DNA of 13,711 nt from assembly GCA_021160865.1 (NCBI GenBank), contig JAGHBS010000142.1, positions 1-13,711 on the forward strand. Reading direction: 5' to 3'. Within the stretch, counting starts at the first letter, position 1; each line of letters opens with the position of its first letter. Source of the DNA: Planctomycetota bacterium. Its GTDB lineage: Bacteria > Planctomycetota > Phycisphaerae > SM23-33. The notes under the pieces are model-generated. The model made no database searches and was not told the DNA's origin. It saw only the letters and a list, made by a program, of their open reading frames with translations. Positions 7,788 through 13,711 of the stretch are shown piece by piece. The position numbers were made by a program, and so were the translations under genes.

Positions 7788-7793
7788 CAAATG

Positions 7794-8627
7794 ATGAAAT
7801 CCGTTCATATCATCGAAGCATCCCTTCCAATGGCGTGGGAACGTGCAGTATTAGCGTGCTGGGAGCAGGGCGAAAACTTTCCTACCGAGTATGATAAACC
7901 AGGCGATCCCAACAGTAGAGATATAATAGCCATGATTCACGTCACCAAGCCCTTTGAGGAACCGAGGATACATCGGGCATTTCCAGGAGGGCTGGACGAT
8001 CTGGAAAAATACCGTGCGGAAGTACTTTATGGAGTGCACGATCACTGGGTCGACCCTGCTGCTGGCAAGTGGGAATACACCTATCACGAACGACTTTTTG
8101 AATACCGTGTGCCCGGTGTAGGGGTATTCAACCAAATTGCCACTGTCATTGAGAAATTAAAAGCAGTTCCCTACACCCGTCGAGCCCAGGCGATTACCTG
8201 GCAAGTATGGAATGATATGACCATCGCTGACCCTGCGTGCTTGCAACGTTTGTGGTTCAGAATATCCGATGGGAAATTGCATCTAAATGTCCATATCCGC
8301 TCCAACGATGCCTTCAAAGCAGCATTTATGAATATGTATGCATTTACAGAACTCCAGCGGATAGTGGCAAAAGAAATTGGCGTTGAACCGGGTGAATATA
8401 TCCACATTGCTGATTCGTTCCACATCTATGGAAGTTACTTTGAGGAATTTGAGGGATTTTTGAAGACGCTCGAAACTCGCTCACCCGATCAGCGGGTATA
8501 TACCACCGATTTTGCCCTTGATTTCTTCATCGAAGGCTGTGATGCCCTGCTGGCGGAAGAAGATATGCCCTCTGAAAAAAAGGCATTGGTTCAAAAACGC
8601 AAAGAAGAACTGCTTGCTATGAAATAA
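7794..8627 (+). CDS. Thymidylate synthase family protein, divergent (archaeal-like ends)
   Basis: A 277-residue protein. The start is the ATG at 7794, 6 bases after AAGGAGG; the ATG at 7791 is the alternative. The central half matches the ThyA fold: YTRRAQAITWQVWND (Arg129-Arg130, the phosphate-binding pair of the partner subunit), DPACLQRLWFRISDGKL with Cys149 exactly 10 residues before the Asp of DGKL as for the E. coli nucleophile Cys146, HIRSNDAFKAAFMNMYAF (Arg169, Ser170, Asp172, Asn180) and ADSFHIYGSY (His210, Tyr212). Asn at the base-reading position fits dUMP rather than dCMP. The canonical N-terminal DRTGTGT loop is replaced by a segment with GDPNSRDIIAMIHV, and the C-terminal PxxxxxxAV tail that closes the active site is missing; the protein ends in a charged helix. 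Expected reaction: dUMP plus methylene-tetrahydrofolate to dTMP. A related hydroxymethylase is less likely. It is third in the set after kdsA and converges with the next gene across 8 bases. Confidence 0.88.
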   Translation: MKSVHIIEASLPMAWERAVLACWEQGENFPTEYDKPGDPNSRDIIAMIHVTKPFEEPRIHRAFPGGLDDLEKYRAEVLYGVHDHWVDPAAGKWEYTYHERLFEYRVPGVGVFNQIATVIEKLKAVPYTRRAQAITWQVWNDMTIADPACLQRLWFRISDGKLHLNVHIRSNDAFKAAFMNMYAFTELQRIVAKEIGVEPGEYIHIADSFHIYGSYFEEFEGFLKTLETRSPDQRVYTTDFALDFFIEGCDALLAEEDMPSEKKALVQKRKEELLAMK

Positions 8628-8635
8628 GGACTGTC

Positions 8636-9961
8636 TTATCGCTCTATCTGGAAAAATCTTCGGATTAATTGACGATACCTCATCGGAATTGCCCCTGCAG
8701 ATACAATCTCATCAGCACGGCGACGAGCAGCTAACCATGCTTGATTAAAAGTTATCTCTGCTTGAATTTTACTTTCCTTGACCGATTTGCTTGAAGTAGC
8801 AGGTTTGGCATAAGCAGGGTATCGGGGGTTATAAACCATAACAGGCTCCCGTTCAGCCGGCTGAGAAGGCCTGATGGGAATGAGTTCAGAAGGGGAAATC
8901 TTGCTAATCCTGCCGGTAGAAAATCTCTCATCCTCCCCCCGAGCCAAATGAGATCGGCTCATCTGTGCGATAAGCCTTACCTTTCCCTGTTCGATAGCGC
9001 TTATCAATGTTTTCAATCGGGCTATAGTATCTGCATCGAGTTTTCCACCTTCAATTGCTTTACGAAGCGACCTCGTGATCTCATCAAGCTCCTCCACTTT
9101 GCCTTGCAGATGTTTTGCATCAATAGCGCTGACTGATTGAAACGATTGGGCAATTTGTTCCAATCGACGAATCTTCTCTGCTAACTGTGGATAACTTTCA
9201 AGATTACTTGCACCGGTGGCATCGAGGCTTTGACGAAGCATCCTGCCAACTCGGCTTGATATCTCGAGGAGATTATCCTTTCGCGATGGTATCCCAAGCG
9301 GGGTTATCAAAAGCATGGATACCGCCACCGATATGCCAATTACTGCTGCCCCAATCGTTGCCCGCGTCTTCGACCAATAATCTGCATTTCTTATTGTCTT
9401 TTGCTTCTCTCTCAATCCATTCAACGCTTGTTCAAAAACAGCACGGGAGAAAAGAGAATCCTGATCTCTCCGAATTGCTTCCAGCACTGTAATTAACCGC
9501 TCTTTCAAATTAGCGCGCTTATCCACCCATAGCGCAACTTCAGCCATGGAAGGGGGATTGAGTATGATAGATAAAAATCCTATCAAGCCGACAACAGGGA
9601 TTATCAACAATAATGCCTCCCTCGAAATGCCCGAAAATCTACCCGTTAATATCTCGATTAATCCAAACACCCCTCCGCCCAGAAGTATTAGTATTGTCAA
9701 CACCTGTATCGAGTTAGTTCGATACACCTTGCTGCGAAGCGACTTACTTACAATCAATACCATTGCCGGTATGAAAGATAACCCCACCACAATGGCTGCC
9801 AAAGGCACAAAGCGCCCTGCTAATGTCCACGCCGTTAATAATAAAAATGCCTCGACAGCACCTGCGATGGAAACCACCGTCGCTGACTCAATAGCACGGC
9901 AGAGTGCAATCCGACGACGAAATCGTTCCAATATCGCAATAATTTCTCGAAAGTCAGACAA
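8636..9961 (-). CDS. Multi-pass membrane protein of unknown function (resembles DUF4175-type planctomycete proteins)
   Basis: A 441-residue protein. No ATG is available near the N-terminus; the start is a TTG at 9961 with GAGAGG 7 bases upstream. Hydrophobic segments at about 26-48, 50-72, 86-106, 116-134 and 203-223 suggest five membrane spans. Between spans four and five sits EVALWVDKRANLKERLITVLEA-like sequence, a feature I associate with DUF4175-type proteins whose cytoplasmic loop begins with this signature. Residues about 255-340 are charged and heptad-like (a coiled coil is likely). A Pro/Ser-rich low-complexity linker follows at about 355-395, then a conserved-looking C-terminus (IPMRYRQLIRRFF). 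In other genomes such proteins often sit beside MoxR ATPase and von Willebrand genes; none is seen here. It follows the LolA-like gene by 43 bases and is probably in its operon. The family call is tentative; coding status is firm. Confidence 0.8.
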   Translation of the reverse strand: MSDFREIIAILERFRRRIALCRAIESATVVSIAGAVEAFLLLTAWTLAGRFVPLAAIVVGLSFIPAMVLIVSKSLRSKVYRTNSIQVLTILILLGGGVFGLIEILTGRFSGISREALLLIIPVVGLIGFLSIILNPPSMAEVALWVDKRANLKERLITVLEAIRRDQDSLFSRAVFEQALNGLREKQKTIRNADYWSKTRATIGAAVIGISVAVSMLLITPLGIPSRKDNLLEISSRVGRMLRQSLDATGASNLESYPQLAEKIRRLEQIAQSFQSVSAIDAKHLQGKVEELDEITRSLRKAIEGGKLDADTIARLKTLISAIEQGKVRLIAQMSRSHLARGEDERFSTGRISKISPSELIPIRPSQPAEREPVMVYNPRYPAYAKPATSSKSVKESKIQAEITFNQAWLAARRRADEIVSAGAIPMRYRQLIRRFFQIER

Positions 9962-9968
9962 TCTATAG

Positions 9969-9974
9969 CCTCTC
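9969..9974 (-). promoter_or_regulatory. Ribosome-binding site supporting a TTG start
   Basis: The minus strand reads GAGAGG, 7 bases before the TTG at 9961. It is the main evidence that the membrane-protein gene uses a rare TTG start. Confidence 0.5.
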
Positions 9975-10004
9975 GTCTCTTAATCACAATATCATTATAT
10001 CATT

Positions 10005-10880
10005 TCACCGCTTTACACTTATCACTTTCAAGGGAGCAGCAATTGGCTTGACAGTATCAGCGTCAACCCACGATGCCCCAGCCGCTATTGACGGAAGTTT
10101 CAAATCTCTATCCTTTACCATCCCCTCGCTAACGACTCTGAACAGATAGGTTACAATAATCTCTTTATCCTTAGCCTTCTTCTTGCCTCTCAAGAAGTGA
10201 ACAAGGCCATCTTTAGTACTAATCCCCACGACGGAATCCCAGTTGCGGGCAATTGGATGGATGGGTTTTCTGACTGGAATAATTCTGAACCATCTTACCT
10301 TTTCAGTATTTACCTTGAAGTTCGACTTCTGAATATACTTCTCGGGGATATAAACCTTGGCAGCAGGTTTGAACTTCACAGATGAGGCTAAGTTTTCATA
10401 GCCCTTTGCAGCATCCACGAAAATCGCTGCTGTCATCAATGTGTGATATAAGTTCTGCGTGGTGATGAGTTTTCGTTGGCATATTAATTTACCCTTATTA
10501 TCGAAATAGAAAAGATATGAATACCTTCCATCGCTCACTCGTTGTTGGTGATCAGGTGATTTGAATTTTATCCGCACTCGTGGAAACCTAAGCCATATTT
10601 CGAACTCAATCCGTCTTGCCTCCGAGGGTATCTCTTTGACGCCTTTACCATCTAATAGCGCTACTCCCTTGATATGAAGATTCCGATGCTTTTTCGCTTT
10701 GTCGGCAAGGGCAAGAAATTCTGCAGGCTGATAGATCTTCGGCTCAATTATCTTACTCGGTCTCGACGTTGCCTTTTGGGTGGTAGTGGATGAAGTTGGT
10801 TTAGTTGTCTGGGCATAAATTATACCGAGGATCAACACCAACAAAACCAGCCCCGATACAGCAATTCTTATCTTGCGCAT
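10005..10880 (-). CDS. Exported protein with LolA/LolB-like (outer-membrane lipoprotein-sorting) features
   Basis: A 291-residue protein starting with ATG at 10880. Residues 1-23 form a signal peptide (basic MRKIR, hydrophobic LVLLVLILGII, likely cleavage at IYA-Q). A Thr/Ser/Lys-rich linker covers about 25-42. The rest is beta-rich: IEFEIWLRFPRVRIKFKSP, VSDGRYSYLFYFDNKGKL, a helical stretch about 147-166, VRWFRIIPVRKPI and HFLRGKKKAKDKEIIVTYLF. A strand of charged-hydrophobic alternation with a substrate-type 'D-G-R-Y-S-Y' turn is the pattern of planctomycete proteins placed in the LolA/LolB-like fold. This is a fold impression rather than a motif match, and lipoprotein carriage is not demonstrated. 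It is not itself a lipoprotein (no lipobox Cys). It sits 49 bases downstream of rpoN and 43 upstream of the membrane-protein gene, so the three are probably one transcript. Confidence 0.75.
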   Translation of the reverse strand: MRKIRIAVSGLVLLVLILGIIYAQTTKPTSSTTTQKATSRPSKIIEPKIYQPAEFLALADKAKKHRNLHIKGVALLDGKGVKEIPSEARRIEFEIWLRFPRVRIKFKSPDHQQRVSDGRYSYLFYFDNKGKLICQRKLITTQNLYHTLMTAAIFVDAAKGYENLASSVKFKPAAKVYIPEKYIQKSNFKVNTEKVRWFRIIPVRKPIHPIARNWDSVVGISTKDGLVHFLRGKKKAKDKEIIVTYLFRVVSEGMVKDRDLKLPSIAAGASWVDADTVKPIAAPLKVISVKR

Positions 10881-10929
10881 TTCACAAACCCCTTTCCCCT
10901 CAAATACACTTGTTCTTGTATGGGAAAAA

Positions 10930-12417
10930 TCAATATTGCTTTCTCTGTCTGGCTGGTGGGATATTCAATAACTTTCGATATTTAGCAACAGTTCGTCGTG
11001 CAATACTTATTCCTTCCCGCTGGAGCGCTTGGGCAATTTCGTCATCCGATAATGGATTCTTCTTATCCTCATGATCAATAATTTCCTGTAGTTTTACCCT
11101 GATGGCGTTCCATGCAATATCCTTACCATCAGCAGTGGTCTTGCCGCCTGCAAAGAACATCCTTAACGGAAAGATACCATGAGGCGTCTGAACGTACTTA
11201 CCTGAAACTGCCCTGCTGACACTGGCAATGTGTACCCCTACCGCCGATGCTACTTTTGCCATCGGCAGTGGCTTGAGTGCTTCGGCACCTCGCTCAAGGA
11301 ATTCCTTCTGCTCGTTAAACACCGCTTCGATTACGCGTCGAATTGTTTCTCTCCGCTGTCTGATGGCGCTTATCAACCACCTTGCCGAACGAAGGTTATT
11401 TCGAAGGAACTCCCTTGTTTTCGGATCAGTTTCACGAGACCTTGCCATTCGTCTGTAAGTCTCTGATATTCTCACCCCAGACGTTCCATCATCCCGCATC
11501 TTTACCACGACATTATTGTCCTCATCGAGCTCCACCGTAGCATCAGGTACTATCCGAGGAACAGGATGAGAATCTACTAAACGGCCAGGCCGTAGGGTAA
11601 GCCGACCGAGCCGTTCAATCGCCCGTTTTATCTCTCTGATGCTCTTACCGGTACGTTTGGCGATCTGGGGGATGTGATTGTGTTCTATCTCTCTAAGATA
11701 TTCATCTACCAGCAATCGTTGTAGCGAGACATCATGCCCAACAGCCGCTTCAGCATCCAACTGTATCAACAGGCATTCCCGTAGGTCTCGTGCGCCCACA
11801 CCAGGCGGATCAAGTTTTTGTACAAGTTTCAGTGCCTCTTTGAAAGATTCAATCCCAGGCTTTTCCGCAGAGGTATTATCTACCTGCTCACCGTTGGCTA
11901 ATTGCTCTAACGGTACTCGTAAATAACCATCATCGTCGATATTATTGATTATAATCTCGCCGGCTTTTTTGACATCCTCGGGTGCGTCGATGAACGACCA
12001 CTGCTGGAGTAAATAATCATTCAAACTCTCAGCAGGGGCAGCGGTGTTAGCCAAAGCCTTTGCCTTGGCATCGGATAACTCCTCTGCAACAGCAGGGCTA
12101 TATGTCCGATCAGACCAATCCAAATCATCAGCAAAACTATCATGAAACTCAGCAAGATTTTCAAACTCTTTATCCGCCTGCCTGTCAACTTCTCTTGATG
12201 ACTCCGAAATCGTTTCCACCAATTCATCATCCTGTAATTGTTCTGATTCGATACTCGAGTCCTGTAATTCCAGACAGGGGTTAGATGCCAATTCCTGATC
12301 GATCCGCTCTTGCAGTGCCATCATAGGCAGCTGCAATATCTCCATTGATTGGATGAGCCTGGGTGAGAGCTTCATCCGCTGTTCCAGGCGAAGAGATTGT
12401 GATAGGTCCATTCTCAT
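10930..12417 (-). CDS. rpoN: RNA polymerase sigma-54 factor RpoN
   Basis: A 495-residue protein with all regions of sigma-54. Region I, residues about 1-50, is glutamine/leucine-rich (LSQSLRLEQRMKLSPRLIQS, MEILQLPMMALQERI) and contacts activator ATPases. Region II, about 51-120, is acidic and variable. Region III, the core-binding part, is about 125-300 with the conserved GVGARDLRECLL (206-217). A helix-turn-helix lies about 382-421 (MAKVASAVGVHIASVSRAVS, then PHGIFPLRMFF). The C-terminal RpoN box ARRTVAKYR (473-481) recognises the -24 element. Length and order are typical. It directs core polymerase to -24/-12 promoters that need enhancer-binding activators; no such activator gene is in the window. 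The start is the ATG at 12417; a second ATG at 12411 leaves a product beginning MDLSQSL and is also possible, as neither has a good ribosome-binding site. Confidence 0.97.
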   Translation of the reverse strand: MRMDLSQSLRLEQRMKLSPRLIQSMEILQLPMMALQERIDQELASNPCLELQDSSIESEQLQDDELVETISESSREVDRQADKEFENLAEFHDSFADDLDWSDRTYSPAVAEELSDAKAKALANTAAPAESLNDYLLQQWSFIDAPEDVKKAGEIIINNIDDDGYLRVPLEQLANGEQVDNTSAEKPGIESFKEALKLVQKLDPPGVGARDLRECLLIQLDAEAAVGHDVSLQRLLVDEYLREIEHNHIPQIAKRTGKSIREIKRAIERLGRLTLRPGRLVDSHPVPRIVPDATVELDEDNNVVVKMRDDGTSGVRISETYRRMARSRETDPKTREFLRNNLRSARWLISAIRQRRETIRRVIEAVFNEQKEFLERGAEALKPLPMAKVASAVGVHIASVSRAVSGKYVQTPHGIFPLRMFFAGGKTTADGKDIAWNAIRVKLQEIIDHEDKKNPLSDDEIAQALQREGISIARRTVAKYRKLLNIPPARQRKQY

Positions 12418-12426
12418 ATCATCATT

Positions 12427-12455
12427 ATTTTATCGGCTTTGCGCTGCTAAATCCA
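12427..12455 (-). promoter_or_regulatory. Weak candidate promoter upstream of rpoN
   Basis: The minus strand has TGGATT (12455-12450), a 17-base spacer and TAAAAT (12432-12427). Initiation would fall about 3 bases before the ATG at 12417, implying a nearly leaderless message or use of the second ATG at 12411. The -35 overlaps a 5-base-arm inverted repeat (ATCCA at 12451-12455, TGGAT at 12460-12464) that could be an operator. Both signals are short and may be chance. Confidence 0.25.
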
Positions 12456-12519
12456 CTGCTGGATAAAATTCTAAATCAATGATGCTTTACGGATATAGAT
12501 TGTCGAGATTCGGAATTGT

Positions 12520-12541
12520 ATAACGAAGATTCCCCCGTTAT
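12520..12541. repeat. Inverted repeat between the right-edge gene and rpoN
   Basis: ATAACG (12520-12525) and CGTTAT (12536-12541) form a 6-base-pair stem with a 10-base loop, just after the stop codon of the right-edge gene. On the minus strand no T-run follows, so it is a poor terminator for that gene. On the plus strand TTTT follows but no gene is being read. Its role is unknown. Confidence 0.3.
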
Positions 12542-12546
12542 TTTGC

Positions 12547-13711
12547 TCACTTTTTAGACTTTGTCGATAATGTCCGTGTGATTTCGGCAATAGCTGCTTG
12601 AGCAGCCTCTTTAATATAATCTCGGCGGGGTCTTCTACCTCGTCTGGGTTTGGGGGATCTTCGGGCAGCATAGTGCCTTGCTACCACAAGGGCTTGTTCA
12701 GCGTGCTTTTTGCATCGTCCAAGTAAGCGAACGGCACGGGCAAGATACCACTGAAATACCTCCTTTGCGTCACGACTTGCCAACTCGCTAATTAAAACTA
12801 ACTCGTCATCCGGGCAAACTGGACCCAGTTGAGTAAGCTGCTTTCTACCAAGCGAAGATATTTCATAATCAACCCGCCTATCGATCTTTGCCACCAATAG
12901 AGAAGGTTGAATCCCGCGTATATCACGCAATCGCTCCATTAGAAGTATCCTCATCATCACAGGCTGACAAACGAGAACATAGTTTCGTTTCTTTGCTTCG
13001 GCAGGGGTTGAGCAATAATCCTGCACCATACCACGCTGATTGTAATATCGTAAAACTCGTAGGGTGGTCTTATACGCCGATGCTGACGTCGCTACCTTTA
13101 TCACCGCATCGACAGCATCAGCCCGCTGAGTCTGAACAAGCATACCAGCGATGTCCAGCATATCTATCTTCTCAGCCTGACTGAGCTTTTTTATGAACAG
13201 CGGTATGTTATCCGTCCCAATCGTTGAGAAATCCAGCCTCGCTAATGCCCGTCTGGCTGCAATGGCTACAGGATTATCACCGTCGCGAAAATCTGCCGTT
13301 GCTGATGAGATACTCGCCCAGAAAGCCGTCGCCTGCGGACAATAAAACAATATCGCCCATGCATTTACTCTACTTTCCCTGGAATATATAATCCCATCCT
13401 TCACGCGATATGCCCCACTGCGGTACGGGACGGGCTCATAATGAAACCCTATCACCAGCACAAACTTATAATCATCGGAGAATCCCACCTTCGGCCAGGG
13501 CTTCACTCGTTCCTCTGCTGAAGCCGATGAATGCTCACTTTTATCTATCAGGTCAGGAAAGACGCACTTCACGCCAACCTTCTCAAGCGGCTCAATCAGA
13601 TCGGTAAGAATTGATTCTTCTATCCCTGCTGGCCAATACGCCTTTGCTCCATTGCCCTTTTCAAAAGGAGACCTACCGATGACGGCGATAATCTTCTCAT
13701 CAGGTTTTAAT
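12547..13711 (-). CDS. Unrecognised protein with a very basic C-terminal segment, 5' partial
   Basis: The frame is open to the right edge, giving 387 visible residues without the N-terminus. A GTG at 13572 could start a 341-residue product, but the 46 codons before it translate into ordinary protein (for example IIAVIGRSPFEKGNGAKAYW), so the true start is probably outside the window. Seen: an N-terminal alpha/beta-looking part with two strand-type segments (KIIAVIGRSPF and KFVLVIGFHYEPV), a middle with NAWAILFYCPQATAFWASIS, then helical segments (about 160-310 of the visible part), and a basic stretch RRSPKPRRGRRPRRDYIKEA about 40 residues from the end that could bind nucleic acid or an anionic surface. 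No membrane span or catalytic motif is obvious. It precedes rpoN by 129 bases on the same strand. I do not recognise the family; secretion cannot be judged because the N-terminus is missing. Confidence 0.75.
   Translation of the reverse strand, partial: LKPDEKIIAVIGRSPFEKGNGAKAYWPAGIEESILTDLIEPLEKVGVKCVFPDLIDKSEHSSASAEERVKPWPKVGFSDDYKFVLVIGFHYEPVPYRSGAYRVKDGIIYSRESRVNAWAILFYCPQATAFWASISSATADFRDGDNPVAIAARRALARLDFSTIGTDNIPLFIKKLSQAEKIDMLDIAGMLVQTQRADAVDAVIKVATSASAYKTTLRVLRYYNQRGMVQDYCSTPAEAKKRNYVLVCQPVMMRILLMERLRDIRGIQPSLLVAKIDRRVDYEISSLGRKQLTQLGPVCPDDELVLISELASRDAKEVFQWYLARAVRLLGRCKKHAEQALVVARHYAARRSPKPRRGRRPRRDYIKEAAQAAIAEITRTLSTKSKK

Noticed and set aside
7716..7793. Earlier in-frame starts for the thymidylate synthase gene overlapping the end of kdsA
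   Set aside because: AAGGAGG at 7781-7787 is ideally placed for the ATG at 7794, and the extra residues look non-coding.
8628..8635. Bidirectional terminator between the convergent genes
   Set aside because: Only 8 bases separate the stop codons and no GC-rich hairpin with a T-run is visible there.
9546..9968. Long open frame on the plus strand (140 codons)
   Set aside because: It lies wholly opposite the membrane-protein gene, has low-complexity Asn/Thr/Ala content and no ribosome-binding site; it mirrors the real gene.
12520..12541. Stem-loop as an intrinsic terminator of the right-edge gene
   Set aside because: The stem is only 6 base pairs with a 10-base loop and no T-run in the direction of transcription, so it is listed only as an inverted repeat.

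Overview
This 13.7 kb window looks like chromosomal DNA of a Gram-negative bacterium, most plausibly a planctomycete-like (PVC group) organism with moderate GC. The taxonomic call is inference. It rests on the mix of a Kdo-pathway gene (kdsA, so an outer membrane with LPS-type sugar is likely), a sigma-54 gene, a very large LamG/Fn3/beta-helix secreted protein, a SpoIID-type lipoprotein, and a TPR protein ending in two RNA-polymerase-alpha-C-terminal-like domains. I saw no tRNA, rRNA, CRISPR array, insertion sequence, integrase or phage gene. Coding density is high: the largest gap between genes is about 143 bases, so no stretch above 300 bases lacks a gene.

Layout. (1) Positions 1-5873, minus strand: a TPR/double alpha-CTD protein, then a SpoIID/LytB lipoprotein, then a huge secreted modular protein that runs off the left edge. 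(2) Positions 5961-8627, plus strand: a three-gene set of a lipid-kinase-family protein, kdsA (joined by an ATGA stop/start overlap), and a divergent thymidylate synthase. The first two blocks diverge from an 87-base region holding a good minus-strand promoter and an overlapping plus-strand -10 element. (3) Positions 8636-13711, minus strand, convergent with block 2 across only 8 bases: an unrecognised protein running off the right edge, then rpoN (sigma-54), then an exported LolA-like protein, then a multi-pass membrane protein.

How the genes may work together: blocks 1 and 2 lean towards the cell envelope (peptidoglycan-acting lipoprotein, lipid kinase, Kdo synthesis, large exported adhesin or carbohydrate-binding protein). 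Block 3 couples a global sigma factor with envelope proteins of unknown role.

I did not find a clearly new multi-gene system. The two items most worth a second look are the TPR protein with paired alpha-CTD modules, and the thymidylate synthase that keeps the catalytic residues but has unusual ends. Several start codons were reassigned from the longest open frame using ribosome-binding sites and overlaps; these are stated per gene.
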